Positions 35,585 to 44,807 of a DNA stretch of 64,000 nt are shown in pieces. The DNA lies in the NCBI GenBank assembly GCA_001931535.1, contig CP016211.1:3190501-3254500 (forward strand), given 5' to 3'. The notes under the pieces are model-generated. The model had not been told where the DNA came from. It made no database searches and saw nothing but the letters and a program-made list of their open reading frames with translations. Source of the stretch: Minicystis rosea (GTDB lineage Bacteria > Myxococcota_A > Polyangia > Polyangiales > Polyangiaceae). How positions within the stretch are numbered: position 1 is the stretch's first letter; each line of letters starts with the position of its first letter. A program made the position numbers and the translations under genes.

Positions 35585-35800
35585 CCTCGATCCCGGAAGA
35601 AGAAGGAACGCAAAGGCGCAAAGGCGCAAAGACGCAAAAAGGCGGGGAGATCGGGCCTCTTTGCGTCTCTGCGTCTTTGCATCGTCACCGCCCGCATTCG
35701 CCTCGATCCCAGAAGAAGGACGCAAAGACGCAAAAAGGCCGGGGAGATCGGGCCTCTTTGCATCTTTGCGTCTCTGCGTCTTTGCGCCTTTGCGTTAAAT
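35585..35800. repeat. Tandem CGCAAAG-type inverted repeat units
   Basis: Two units of about 100-116 nt (35585-35700 and 35701-35800) each begin CCTCGATCCC. Each continues with tandem CGCAAAGRCG heptamer-type repeats, a GGGGAGATCGGGCC core and then the inverted form (TTTGCGTCT). Each unit can fold into a long hairpin. Repeats of the type ACGCAAAGRCGCAAAG are known as dispersed intergenic elements in many large bacterial genomes. Confidence 0.8.
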
Positions 35801-36298
35801 TCCGGCCCGAATCGAGCGGGTTCCGCCGCCGCAACCGACAGCGGCCGCCCCGCGAGCACGGGATCGCCGGCCGCGGCCCGCTGCGGAGGCTGAAGGAGCG
35901 CTCGGGGGAGCGTCGCAGCGGGCTGCGTCCGCCGGGAGAGCGCGCCCATTGGCGGACGATGTGGGCCGCGGCGGGAAAACCAGCGCGGGTTCCGGCGGAC
36001 AACGCGGAGCGCGCCGGCGGAACCAGGGCTTCCTCGGCGGCCAAGGCAGGCCGTGGCGGCCGGAGGGAGGTTGGGATTTCGGGGCGAAGCGGGCGCCGTG
36101 GGCCGAAGGAGCGCCGGCTGGGGCATCAACGCGGGCTGCGGCGCCCCAACGAGCCCGCCGCCGCCGAGCGCCGCGGGCGTTCCATCGGGTCGGACCATCC
36201 GCTGGGGCGCCGGGTCCCCGCCGGGAGCGCGGGGCCCCGGCAACGGCCCTCACGCACCTGAAGCCGCCTCCGACGCCCCCGCCCCCGCCCCCGCAGTC
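35801..36298. other. GC-rich non-coding stretch
   Basis: About 500 nt between the CGCAAAG repeats and the 3' end of the lipoprotein gene. Open frames exist on all strands because of extreme GC content, but none has a ribosome binding site, a plausible amino-acid composition or a recognisable domain. I see no gene here. Confidence 0.4.
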
Positions 36299-36350
36299 GC
36301 AGCGGCAGCCGCGAGCGCCAGCGAGCGGACTTCGCAAGCGCTTCGGGGCC
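36299..36350 (-). repeat. 52-nt dispersed repeat, copy 1
   Basis: This block matches 43737-43788 at 49 of 52 positions. It contains the internal direct repeat GCGAGCGCCAGCGAGCG and ends CGCTTCGGGGCC. It directly abuts the stop codon of the reverse-strand lipoprotein gene, so it is transcribed as the 3' untranslated region. Copy 2 has the same orientation relative to the 3' end of rlpA. Confidence 0.7.
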
Positions 36351-37442
36351 TCACGGCCCCTCGAGATCCGTCGGCGCCTGGTCGTCGGGGACCGAGCGCA
36401 CCGTGAGGTCGCCCTGCCCCTTGCCGCTGTCGATGATGCCGAGGAGCACGGCGTCGGCCACGAGCGAGCCGGAGCCGCGCAGGATGTTGTCGGCGTCGAC
36501 CGAGAACGACGCGGTGAGCGCCGCGTTGCGCAGCGTGACCTTCGGCTGCTGCACCTCGATGTCGACGGGGCGATTGGCGAAGCTCGCCATCCCCCCACCC
36601 TGATCCGCGGAGCAGCCGTCGGTGAGGAAGCCGAAGCCCGCGGGCGGGTTGGCGTCGACCACGTAGTCGGGGAACTCGTCCACGGATCCGGCGGGCGTCG
36701 AGGGCGCGACGCAGGCCGGCTCGGGCAGGAGGCGGCAGGCCTCGGTCGAGGCGCAGGGGGTCGGGCAGCGGTTGGGATCCGGGTTCCGCTTCGCCTTGGT
36801 GAAGCGTGCCTTGAACTGGCCCGTGGTGGGGTCCATCTCGACCACGGCCCAGAGGTGCACCTTCGTGGCGATGGGCTTGGTGATGCCGGCGATGAAGAAG
36901 TACGTGCCCGACTTCACCACGCTGACGGGCGCGTCGCACGTGAGCGACGACTGGTACGTGAAAATGACGCGCCGGCGGGCCACCGTCTTCGCGCCCGTCT
37001 CGTCGGCGAGGCCCGGCTCCACCAGCACCACGAGCGGCGTGCCGACGGACGGGACGACGTCGAGGGTGATCGTCATCGTCTTGTGATCGTCGGCGATCAC
37101 GCTGGTGCCGCCGCTGTCACCGTCCTTGGGATCGTACTGGTAGAGCAGATCGAGGTTGGTCTCGTCGCTCTGGTCCTCGTCGCCCAGGTTGCCCTCGTCG
37201 TCGACGATGTAGCGCGCGATCTTGATGCGCAACGTCGAGAGGTCCGGCGTCTTGGAGAACGAGAGGACGATGGGCGCGGTCGGATCCTTGAGCTGCCCTT
37301 GATCCGCGCCGACGATGCTGAGCTCGGGCGGGCCATCGTAGGTCGCGCAGCCCGCGCTCGTGAGGCCGAGCACACCGAACAATGCGCCGAAGAGCGCGCC
37401 GCGCAGGAGAGCCGGCGCGGTTTGGGGACGGGTCCACTTCAT
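36351..37442 (-). CDS. Lipoprotein with Ig-like N-terminal domain
   Basis: The 363-residue product has a lipoprotein signal (lipobox TSAGC, Cys 32). The region VGADQGQLKDPTAPIVLSFS to about residue 160 resembles bacterial Ig-like (SbsA/Big-type) domains. A middle part with several cysteine pairs (CPTPCASTEAC) follows, then a beta-rich C-terminal part with repeated NAALTASFSVDADNIL-like strands. I do not recognise the whole protein. It is the third gene of a reverse-strand unit, 13 nt after the outer-membrane barrel gene, and probably sits at the cell surface with it. Confidence 0.75.
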   Translation of the reverse strand: MKWTRPQTAPALLRGALFGALFGVLGLTSAGCATYDGPPELSIVGADQGQLKDPTAPIVLSFSKTPDLSTLRIKIARYIVDDEGNLGDEDQSDETNLDLLYQYDPKDGDSGGTSVIADDHKTMTITLDVVPSVGTPLVVLVEPGLADETGAKTVARRRVIFTYQSSLTCDAPVSVVKSGTYFFIAGITKPIATKVHLWAVVEMDPTTGQFKARFTKAKRNPDPNRCPTPCASTEACRLLPEPACVAPSTPAGSVDEFPDYVVDANPPAGFGFLTDGCSADQGGGMASFANRPVDIEVQQPKVTLRNAALTASFSVDADNILRGSGSLVADAVLLGIIDSGKGQGDLTVRSVPDDQAPTDLEGP

Positions 37443-37455
37443 CTCGATCCTCCGC

Positions 37456-39111
37456 TCAGAAATAGAACGTCGTCCGCACGTTCAGAAGGCCGCTTCGCAC
37501 CGCGTATCCGTCCGCGTTCTTGAACGCGTCCCCCGGGAAGAGGATGGCGCCCTCGACGTCGAGGAGGAAGTGATCGATGAAGCGGTACTGGATGCGTCCA
37601 TCCAGCTCCGTCCCGTAGAAGCGGCCCGGCTTGCCGCCGACGAAGTTCACGAGATCGTCGGCGATGGTGAGCCCGTCGCGGCGCTGGAGCGAGGCCACGG
37701 GATCGACCACGGGCGCCGCGGCCCACGCCACGAGCGCGCCGCCGCGGAGCAGGAGCCCGGGCAGCGGCCGCACGTCGAACTGCGGGAAGATCGCGATGCC
37801 GTTGGTGAACGCGCCGCGCGTGGCCACCGCCTCCGCGGGGAGGCTGGGCGCGTTGAGGCGGCGCATCACCTCCACGCCGGCGGCCGAGGCGCGCGCCGTC
37901 TGGAAGCCGAGGATGTGCTTGAACATCAGCAGGCCGACGTTCGCGTCCTCGGCGTAGGTGAACTGGGTGAGCGGCGTGCGCGCCTGCGGATCGGCGTCGC
38001 CCGAGGCGTAGTCGCCCTCGAGGTACACCGAGAAGTACTTGTGGTCGTAGCGGAGCACGGCGCGCGCGGCGAGCTGGCGCACGGCCTGATCGACGACTGG
38101 ATCGTTGGCGATGACGGCGTACGCCGCCGCGATCTCGCGCGTCGTGCCGATGTTGGTGGCGACGTCGAAGCCGAAGGTCACGGGGCCGAAGCTGTTGTAC
38201 CCCCGCACGCCGAAGCTGTTGATCTTGGTCGAGAACTGCCCGTCCCACCGGTACGCGTGGTAGGCCGCGAGGAGCAGATCGTGCCCGCCCGACCAGTCCG
38301 GCGCGGCGAAGCGCAGCGCCGTCGCATACTGGTTGACGGAAGCGCCCGTGGTCTGCGGATCGTCGATGACGTTGCGATCGTAGGCCAGCGCGAGGATGAG
38401 CCCCTCGGTCGGCGACGTGCTGCGGAGGTGCTTGGGCTTGAAGGCCTCGAGCGGCTTGGTGGCGAAGAGGATGCGATCGGTGACGTTGCCGGTGCGGCTG
38501 ATCCCGAAGCGGTTGGGGCGCCCGTCGCCGTCCGCCGCCTGCACGCCGGTGCCGATGTTCACCGGCTGGCGCCCCACGCGCAGCAGACCGAACGGGAGGA
38601 CGACCTCGCCGTAGAGCTTGCGGACCTTGAAGTAGTCGGCCGGGCAGACCGTGTACCCGTACGACTGCGGATCGAGCGCGTCAGCGCCGCGCAAGGCCAC
38701 GCACGCGCGCGAGACGTTGGGGTTCTTGACGTTGACGTTGGTGCCGGAGTTCGAGCTCGGCGTCCCGCCGTAGGCGCCGTTGTCACCCCAGAGCACGCCG
38801 TCGAGCACGTCGGTCGAGAAGACGAGGCGGACCTTGTCCTTGTAGTCGACGCCCAGATCCGCGCGGAGGCGGTGCTCGATGATGCTGAGCTCGCGGGCGT
38901 TCTCGGTGTTGAGCGAGATCGGGTTCACGTAGGTGAGCTGCGCGCGGTACTCGGCGCCGGCACGGAAGCCGAAATCACCGAGGGTGTAGCGCTTGCTCTC
39001 TTCGGCAGGATCCGCGTCCGACCAAGGCTCCACGGCGCGCGCGGGGGCCGCGATCACCGTGGACGCGAGCAGCGTGAGAGCAGCGGCGAAGGTCTGGGTT
39101 TTCTTCTTCAC
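37456..39111 (-). CDS. Outer-membrane beta-barrel protein, porin-like
   Basis: The 551-residue product starts at a GTG that overlaps the upstream stop codon by 4 nt (GTGA). It has a cleavable signal peptide (MKKKTQTFAAALTLLASTVI, cleavage near APARA-VEP). The rest is alternating polar/hydrophobic strands with aromatic girdles, such as FGFRAGAEYRAQLTYVN, RLRADLGVDYKDKVRLVFST and KYFSVYLEGDYASGD. It ends in a Phe-terminated strand (GLLNVRTTFYF), the sorting signal of outer-membrane barrels. I do not recognise a specific family. Genomic coupling to the CXXCH propeller lipoprotein suggests a joint role at the outer membrane. Confidence 0.8.
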   Translation of the reverse strand: MKKKTQTFAAALTLLASTVIAAPARAVEPWSDADPAEESKRYTLGDFGFRAGAEYRAQLTYVNPISLNTENARELSIIEHRLRADLGVDYKDKVRLVFSTDVLDGVLWGDNGAYGGTPSSNSGTNVNVKNPNVSRACVALRGADALDPQSYGYTVCPADYFKVRKLYGEVVLPFGLLRVGRQPVNIGTGVQAADGDGRPNRFGISRTGNVTDRILFATKPLEAFKPKHLRSTSPTEGLILALAYDRNVIDDPQTTGASVNQYATALRFAAPDWSGGHDLLLAAYHAYRWDGQFSTKINSFGVRGYNSFGPVTFGFDVATNIGTTREIAAAYAVIANDPVVDQAVRQLAARAVLRYDHKYFSVYLEGDYASGDADPQARTPLTQFTYAEDANVGLLMFKHILGFQTARASAAGVEVMRRLNAPSLPAEAVATRGAFTNGIAIFPQFDVRPLPGLLLRGGALVAWAAAPVVDPVASLQRRDGLTIADDLVNFVGGKPGRFYGTELDGRIQYRFIDHFLLDVEGAILFPGDAFKNADGYAVRSGLLNVRTTFYF

Positions 39112-40937
39112 TTGGGGATGGGCTCACAGGTGCCGTTGGCGCACGCCTCACCGGGATCGCATTCGCTCGACTGGCCACATGGCTTGCGCTCGACCTTGAG
39201 CACCCACTGCGCGATGTGGTTGCCGCTGGCCATGTCCTGAAACGGAAGCCAGAAGGCCGGGTAGCTCGGATCCTTGCCTTGGGCCGCGAGCGCCGGGTCG
39301 AAGGCCGTCATCCAGATCTGCGCCGTCTGTCCGCCGGCGAGGCGCAAACCATACGCGCGTCGGCTCGAGAACGTGAGCCACATGATCTTGCCCTGCTTGT
39401 ACGACTGGGCGAGCGGCGACCATTTGGGCCACGAATCACCGCCGTTCGGCGACGCGGCCGTGAGCTCGACCGGCGCGCCGCCCGCCGCCGCCACGGCCCA
39501 CACCTTGGCGGAGGGCGAGTCGTACGAGTTGCCGCTGGCGCGGTTGAAGAGCACCCAGCTCCCGTCGGGCGAGAACGAGGGATAGAAATTGTTGGGGCCG
39601 CCGAAGGGCACGAGCGTCGGGCCCGGCGCCCACGCGGTGCCGTCGAAGGTCAACGTCTCGAGCGAGGCGCTGTCGACGCCGGGCTGCGAGACGCCGGCGG
39701 GGAGCGGCGCGCCCTTCGCGTAGACGATGCTCTTTCCGTCGGGCGACCAGTCGGGCATCGCGCCGTTGGCCACGAGGGGGCTCGTGATGGGCGTGCCGTC
39801 GTCCCCGTTGCGCAGGACGATGGTGTTGCCGTCGGAGGCGAGGAGCTGCTTCCCATCGGGCGAGAACGAGAAGAAGTTCGCCCCCGTGCCGGAGAAGAGG
39901 CCGGGCACCTCGAAGAGCTTCCCCTTGCTGGCGACGTCGAAGACCTTGTAACCGGAGGGCCCCGGGATATCGAGCCCCTCGACGATGCGCTTCCCGTCGC
40001 GCGAGAGCACGTGGCAGCCGACGCACACGGCCGCGCCCGCGGAGGGCCCGTTCATGAAGAGCTCGGCGCTCTGCCCGCTCTTGCCGAACTCGTAGCGCAT
40101 GGTCGCGCCGGCAGCGGCGTTCCAATAGTAGAGGCCGCCGAGCATGTCCTCCTTGCCGAAGGAGATCTTCTGCGTCGCCGAGACGCCGACCGCGCTCGGG
40201 TTGGTCGTGCTCACGCCGCGCAGCGTGTATTCGACCGGCTCGCTGCCGCGCCCGGCCTCCGCGACGAGCTTCCACACGTCGGCGTCGGGCGTGTAGCCGC
40301 AGCCGGAGCCGACGGTCGTGCACTTGAGGTAGACCTTCACGTCCACCGTCTGCGTGGAGAAGGCGAGCTCGAAGAGATCGTTGCCCGCGCCGGGCAGGAA
40401 CTGGATCTCGAGCACGTTCATGTTCGGCGGCACGAGGACGCCGTCGGCCGGATAGACGAGCGAGGGGGCCTTGGCCGCGTCGACCGGCCCTCCGAACTTG
40501 CCCGGCGCATCGGGCGGCGCGCCCGGCGTGACGACGATCGTCTGCTTCTTGAGGCTGAGCGTGGTCTGCGCCTTGTAGCCGCTGATTTCGGCCTTGACGA
40601 TGACCTTGCCGGTGATGCCCTTGGCCGTGAACGTCGAGCCGCTGAACGTGCCGAGGGTGGGATCGTCGACCGTGAAGGTGGTGTTCGCGGTGACGTCCGT
40701 CGTGCTGTCGGGCTTGACGAGGGTGGTCGTGAAGACCTGCGTCGCGGTCTTGCCGTCCTCGAGCGCGAGGACCGCGTCCATCGGGTTGATGGCGAGCGTC
40801 TGCGTGACGCCGGTGCCGCTGCTGGTCGTCGGCGCGCCGCCCGTGCCCCCCGTCCCCTGATGGGGGTTCGACGCGGAGCAGGCCGCGGCGACGGCGGCGA
40901 GTGGAAGAAGAAGCGGGAGGAAGGCAGTGAAGCGCAC
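39108..40937 (-). CDS. Beta-propeller lipoprotein with a CXXCH haem-type motif
   Basis: The product has 609 residues from GTG 40937; the frame continues upstream, but only this start gives a lipoprotein signal (VRFTAFLPLLLPLAAVAAAC). A Ser/Thr/Gly linker and an Ig-like domain (residues about 40-140) come first. A central segment contains GAAVCVGCHVLSRDGKRIVE, a single CXXCH motif as in c-type cytochromes. TolB/WD40-like propeller blades follow: FFSFSPDGKQLLASDG, MPDWSPDGKSIVYAKG, FYPSFSPDGSWVLFNRAS. It ends in a Cys-rich tail (CGQSSECDPGEACANGTCEP). It is the first gene of the three-gene unit. Haem attachment is inferred from the motif only. Confidence 0.82.
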   Translation of the reverse strand: MRFTAFLPLLLPLAAVAAACSASNPHQGTGGTGGAPTTSSGTGVTQTLAINPMDAVLALEDGKTATQVFTTTLVKPDSTTDVTANTTFTVDDPTLGTFSGSTFTAKGITGKVIVKAEISGYKAQTTLSLKKQTIVVTPGAPPDAPGKFGGPVDAAKAPSLVYPADGVLVPPNMNVLEIQFLPGAGNDLFELAFSTQTVDVKVYLKCTTVGSGCGYTPDADVWKLVAEAGRGSEPVEYTLRGVSTTNPSAVGVSATQKISFGKEDMLGGLYYWNAAAGATMRYEFGKSGQSAELFMNGPSAGAAVCVGCHVLSRDGKRIVEGLDIPGPSGYKVFDVASKGKLFEVPGLFSGTGANFFSFSPDGKQLLASDGNTIVLRNGDDGTPITSPLVANGAMPDWSPDGKSIVYAKGAPLPAGVSQPGVDSASLETLTFDGTAWAPGPTLVPFGGPNNFYPSFSPDGSWVLFNRASGNSYDSPSAKVWAVAAAGGAPVELTAASPNGGDSWPKWSPLAQSYKQGKIMWLTFSSRRAYGLRLAGGQTAQIWMTAFDPALAAQGKDPSYPAFWLPFQDMASGNHIAQWVLKVERKPCGQSSECDPGEACANGTCEPIPK

Positions 40938-41260
40938 GACGCCGCGATGGTCGCGTGGCGCGAGGTGAGGCGTCAAGGCGCGAGCGCGGGGATCGTGCTC
41001 GCATCGCGCGGCCCGAAGCCCGGCCGGACGCTCACCGCGGCGAGTCATCGACACCCGGGCCCAGCCGATCCTCGCCGTGAGCGAAACCGTGACCGCGTCG
41101 CGCCGCGACGACCGAGCCACCGATCGCGTCGCGCCCCCGATCGCGGGGACGACAGGCCATCTTCCCCGAGAATGCCGAGGGTGCGGCGGCCTAGGACAGC
41201 CTTGCGTCGCTTGTCCAATCCGCGGCGATCACATCACAAAACTTAGGTACATCCGACCAC
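40938..41260. promoter_or_regulatory. Divergent promoter region
   Basis: About 320 nt lie between the reverse propeller-lipoprotein operon and the forward PQQ-like propeller gene. Both promoters should be here. An AT-richer stretch (41228-41255, containing ATCACATCACAAAACTTAGG) precedes the forward gene. I cannot assign -35/-10 elements with confidence. Confidence 0.35.
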
Positions 41261-43564
41261 ATGCCTAGCATCCACCCCCGGATGCACGGCCTCACGCTCG
41301 TCGTCGCTCGCCCCACCGCGAGCCTGCTCGAACCCGATCGCCTTTCCCCCGTCCATGCGCTGCTCGAAGCGCTGACCGAGGGCGCGAGCTTCCGGCCGCG
41401 CGTCGGCAGCGCGGAGCTTTCGCCCTTGTTGTGCGATCTCGCCGCCGCGGCCGAGAGCCTCGCGGTGCGCGATCGCGCGCGTGTCACCGTACGCCTGCCG
41501 GTGCAACCGGAGCCCTGGGAGATGGGCCTCGAGCGCGCCGGCCGCGAGGTGCTGCTCTCCGTCTTCCAAAGCAGCGGCGTGCCCGAGGTGGCGCTCCACG
41601 AGCGGCGCCTCGACGGCGAAGCGTTCGCGGCGCGCATCCTCGCGGCCCTCCGGGCCGAGAGCGACGACGCGGTCCGCGGCGCCGCCGAGCGGCTCGCCGC
41701 CGCGCTCCCGTTCGGCGAAGGCGCCGGCCCGTGCGAGCCCGAGGTGGTCACCGTCGAGCCGACCGGCGACGTGCCCATCGTCATCGCGGCCGACGCGCTC
41801 CTGCGCCCACCGTCGGACGCGGCGCCCACGTCGGCGGCCACCGTGCTCCGCGCGGATCTCGCGTCGCTCCTCTTCCGCGGCAAGATCCGCATCACCGTCG
41901 GCGAGCACGCCCGCGAGCTCCCGGAGGTCTTCGTCTTCCCGGTCGCCGAGCAGCTCGCCGCGATCGCCCTCGAGGCCGTCGAGGCCTGGACGCGCGGCCG
42001 GCCCTACTACCGCCGCCTCACGGTCGCGGGCGCCATCCTCGGCGTGAAGCTGGAGGCCGAGCGCGCCGCGTCGCTCACGCTCGGCATCCCGCGGCGCCCG
42101 CTCGAGCCGCGCGCCCAGACGTGGACGTTCCCGGCGATGGACGTGACCGCGCTGGCGCAGGGCGTGGTCGCCTTCGGCCGCGCGCTCGTGCGCAGCATCA
42201 CCCGCCGCGATCGCGCGCAGACGTCGAACCTCCGCGTGCACGCCTTCCGCGCCCGCCTCCGCGAGCTCTCGGATCGGCTGCGCGACGCGACGCACGACGA
42301 CTCGAAGATCAACGAGTCGCCCGAGCGCTACCGCGCCTTCGCCGCCTCGGTGAAGCCGCCGCAGAGCGGCGAGGGCTCCCTCTCCCGCGCGCGCCTCCGC
42401 TTCTCGGCGCGCTGGATGGCCGCGGTCCCCTCGATCGATCTGCGCTCGACCTTCCTGTGCGGCGATCGGATCATCGTGGGCTCGGCCCGCGAGATCACGT
42501 GCCTCGACACGCGCAGCGGCGCGCCGATGTGGCGCCGCCCGGTGCCGCGCGCGATCTCCGTGATGACGCCGCTCGGCCTGGCGCGCCTCGAGCCCGATGG
42601 TCAGCTCGGCTTCTTCGATCTCGCCAGCGGCGAGCCCACTTGGACGACGCGCCTCGGCCCGCGCGTGGGCACGACCGCGTCCGGCGTGGTGGTGAGCGCG
42701 CCCGGCCTGCCGCGCATGCTCATCGTCAGCGAAGGCGCGCGCCACCTCGCGGCCGTGGATCTGCACGGCGGCGAGATCAAGTGGCGCTTCGCGGCCCGCC
42801 GCGGCGGCGTCTTCCGCCTGCGTCGCGCCGGCAAGCTCGTGATCGTCGCCTCCGGCGATCCCGCGCTCTCCGCGCTCGACGTGCTCACGGGCGAGGTCGT
42901 GTGGCGCTTCTGCGATCGCCTCCGCTTCGCGTCGCACGTCGCGGTGGATCACGACGCGCTCTTCGCCATCGCCGGCGGCGGCGCCTTCGTCGGCCGCGGC
43001 GGCGCGCGGCTCCACCACCTCGATCCGTGGTCGGGCGAATGTCGCTGGAGCGTCGATCTGCCCGAGCACATGGCCCCCGTCGGCGCGCCCCTGCTCGGGC
43101 CGGAGACGGTGATCGTCGCGACCCACGGCCAGCACGGCACGAAGCTCGTCGGCTTCGACCGTCGCACCGGCGCCCTCCGCTTCGATACAGCCGCCGCGAG
43201 CTCGGAGGCTTCGTGCCTGATGGTCGACGGCACCGTCATCGTCAACAGCGAAGCCGGCGAGCTCGTGGGCGTCTCCGCCGACGACGGGAGCACCCGCTAC
43301 CGCCACGTCTTCGCCGGCAACGACGGCGATCGCCCGCGCCGCCTCGAGCCCGTCCTCCGCTCGGGCGCGCTCTTCGTCCCGCAGAGCGAGGTGCACGTCG
43401 TCCGGCCGCGCGACGGCGCCCTCATCGGCAAGGTGCCGAACGACATCATCCCCGACCTCCTGCGCGTCGACGATCGCTGCGACGTCTACGTCGCCGAAGA
43501 GAGCGGTCACCTCGGCGCCTACGAAGCCGGCCCCCGCCTGACGCTCGTCACCCCGGTGCAGTAG
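41261..43564 (+). CDS. PQQ-like beta-propeller repeat protein
   Basis: The 767-residue product has a C-terminal half (about 380-760) made of PQQ/BamB-like blades: GDRIIVGSAREITCLDTRSG, GELVGVSADDGST, ALDVLTGEVVWRFCD and HLDPWSGECRWSVDLP. The N-terminal 370 residues are mostly alpha/beta with no domain I recognise. No signal peptide is evident, so it may be cytoplasmic. ATG 41282 is an alternative start. Propellers of this type serve as scaffolds; no catalytic residues for a PQQ dehydrogenase are visible. Confidence 0.75.
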   Translation: MPSIHPRMHGLTLVVARPTASLLEPDRLSPVHALLEALTEGASFRPRVGSAELSPLLCDLAAAAESLAVRDRARVTVRLPVQPEPWEMGLERAGREVLLSVFQSSGVPEVALHERRLDGEAFAARILAALRAESDDAVRGAAERLAAALPFGEGAGPCEPEVVTVEPTGDVPIVIAADALLRPPSDAAPTSAATVLRADLASLLFRGKIRITVGEHARELPEVFVFPVAEQLAAIALEAVEAWTRGRPYYRRLTVAGAILGVKLEAERAASLTLGIPRRPLEPRAQTWTFPAMDVTALAQGVVAFGRALVRSITRRDRAQTSNLRVHAFRARLRELSDRLRDATHDDSKINESPERYRAFAASVKPPQSGEGSLSRARLRFSARWMAAVPSIDLRSTFLCGDRIIVGSAREITCLDTRSGAPMWRRPVPRAISVMTPLGLARLEPDGQLGFFDLASGEPTWTTRLGPRVGTTASGVVVSAPGLPRMLIVSEGARHLAAVDLHGGEIKWRFAARRGGVFRLRRAGKLVIVASGDPALSALDVLTGEVVWRFCDRLRFASHVAVDHDALFAIAGGGAFVGRGGARLHHLDPWSGECRWSVDLPEHMAPVGAPLLGPETVIVATHGQHGTKLVGFDRRTGALRFDTAAASSEASCLMVDGTVIVNSEAGELVGVSADDGSTRYRHVFAGNDGDRPRRLEPVLRSGALFVPQSEVHVVRPRDGALIGKVPNDIIPDLLRVDDRCDVYVAEESGHLGAYEAGPRLTLVTPVQ

Positions 43565-43587
43565 CCCGAGGCAATCGCATCACGACG

Positions 43588-43623
43588 CGCGCGCCGGCGA
43601 CGACACGATGTCGCCGGCGCGCG
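43588..43623 (+). terminator. Strong hairpin after the PQQ-like propeller gene
   Basis: A perfect 14-bp stem (CGCGCGCCGGCGAC / GTCGCCGGCGCGCG) has an 8-nt loop and lies 24 nt after the stop codon. No T-tract follows. It probably marks the transcript end between convergent genes. Confidence 0.65.
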
Positions 43624-43736
43624 TGCTCATGGATGGGAAGCGCTCGCCGCCAAGCCGAGCGGCAGCCCCCGACGCAATCGTCACGGCCTCACGAAGCCGA
43701 TCGAAGCGCCCCCTGAATGGGGCACCTGAACCAGCG

Positions 43737-43788
43737 GCAGCGGCAGCCGCGAGCGCCAGCGAGCGGACGTTGCAGGCGCTTCGGGGCC
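43737..43788 (-). repeat. 52-nt dispersed repeat, copy 2
   Basis: Matches 36299-36350 at 49 of 52 positions, and lies 27 nt beyond the stop codon of the reverse-strand rlpA gene. The two copies share orientation relative to the preceding gene, consistent with a mobile or selected 3' element. Confidence 0.7.
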
Positions 43789-43815
43789 CGCCCCTTTCGA
43801 TGTCGTCGGCCGCGG

Positions 43816-44307
43816 TTAGCGCCGCTTGCGCTTCGGCGGCGGGACCCAGAGCACGCGCAGCGCGACCTCGGCAACGCCCGCGCGCACCAAGTCGATCTCG
43901 GTGGCAGCGCGCCGCGAGAGATCGATGACGCGTCCGTGCGCGAACGGGCCGCGATCGTTGATGCGCACGATGACGTGGCGTCCATCGGTGCGGGCAACGT
44001 CGACCAGCGCGCCGAACGGCAGCGTCCGATGTGCCGCGGTGAGCGCCCGCGGATCGTACGGCTCACCCGTCGCGGTCGCGCGCCCCGCGAGCCGATCGGA
44101 GTAGTACGAGGCACGCCCCCGTTGATGCGGCGCCTGACCGAACGCAGCAGGAGGCGGGGTCCAGCCGGGCGGCGGGGCGTCCGTCGAGGAAGACCATTCC
44201 TGCGCGGGCTGCGGCGCCTCCGCGTGATACGCATTTTCGGCCGCCCCCGCGCACCCGACAAGGACCGACGCGCAGACGGTCACGAACGCAACGCTGGTGG
44301 AGCGCAT
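43816..44307 (-). CDS. rlpA: RlpA-like septal lytic transglycosylase lipoprotein
   Basis: The 163-residue product has a lipoprotein signal (lipobox LVGC, Cys 19). A Pro/Ser-rich linker to about residue 62 precedes a double-psi beta-barrel domain: [47 protein letters not shown] and [13 protein letters not shown]. These match RlpA, which cleaves peptidoglycan strands lacking stem peptides; the catalytic Asp/His region is intact. There is no C-terminal SPOR domain, so septal targeting must differ from E. coli. Its ATG overlaps the stop of the Fe-S gene (TGATG). Confidence 0.88.
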   Translation of the reverse strand: MRSTSVAFVTVCASVLVGCAGAAENAYHAEAPQPAQEWSSSTDAPPPGWTPPPAAFGQAPHQRGRASYYSDRLAGRATATGEPYDPRALTAAHRTLPFGALVDVARTDGRHVIVRINDRGPFAHGRVIDLSRRAATEIDLVRAGVAEVALRVLWVPPPKRKRR

Positions 44308-44807
44308 CACGCCGCGCCCTCGGGCTCGCCGCTCGGCGGAAGGACCGGCGCGCTCGCCGAGCCCGGCAGCTCGGCGCGCATGAGCGCCGCCTTGGCGCGC
44401 ACGAAGCGCGCGAGGGACACGAACGGCACCCCGGTCGGACAGATGTCTTCCTTGGCCGCGAGCACCTCTTCGGGCACGTGCTCCAGCGCGAGCGCCGCGG
44501 CGTCGAAGTCCGGCATGCTCCGGGTCGACGCCAGGACCACCGCCATCAAGCCCGGATAGGCGCCGCCGGAGCGCGCGATCCGATCCGCCTCCCCGATGTC
44601 GCAGCGCCCGCAGGCGACGCACCGTGAGAAGCGGACCATCTCCGCCCGCTCGACCGCATCGACCGGCGGGAGGCGATCCGCGTCGTAGTTGTCGTGAAAG
44701 AGGCCGAGGCCCGTCCGAGCTCCGAAGAGCCGATCGACGGTCACCTTGAGGAGGGACCGGGCGAGCATCGCCAGCGCCAGCGCGCGACCCGAGAGAACGG
44801 GGATCAC
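44307..44807 (-). CDS. 4Fe-4S ferredoxin-like protein
   Basis: The 166-residue product carries the cluster motif CVACGRCD and a later CPTGVP, the spacing seen in HdrC/SdhB-type alpha-helical ferredoxin domains, where the two cysteine groups are far apart. The N-terminus ([20 protein letters not shown]) is amphipathic and may attach to the membrane. The protein probably passes electrons to an unknown partner. It overlaps rlpA by 1 nt and is the first gene of this two-gene reverse unit; the functional link is unclear. Confidence 0.7.
   Translation of the reverse strand: MIPVLSGRALALAMLARSLLKVTVDRLFGARTGLGLFHDNYDADRLPPVDAVERAEMVRFSRCVACGRCDIGEADRIARSGGAYPGLMAVVLASTRSMPDFDAAALALEHVPEEVLAAKEDICPTGVPFVSLARFVRAKAALMRAELPGSASAPVLPPSGEPEGAA

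Noticed and set aside
35545..36243. 232-residue reverse frame in the repeat region
   Set aside because: It is built from the CGCAAAG repeats and GC-rich sequence; frames of this kind are a known artefact of these repeats.
41243..43510. 755-residue reverse frame opposite the PQQ-like propeller gene
   Set aside because: Codon-bias shadow; no recognisable motif, no ribosome binding site.
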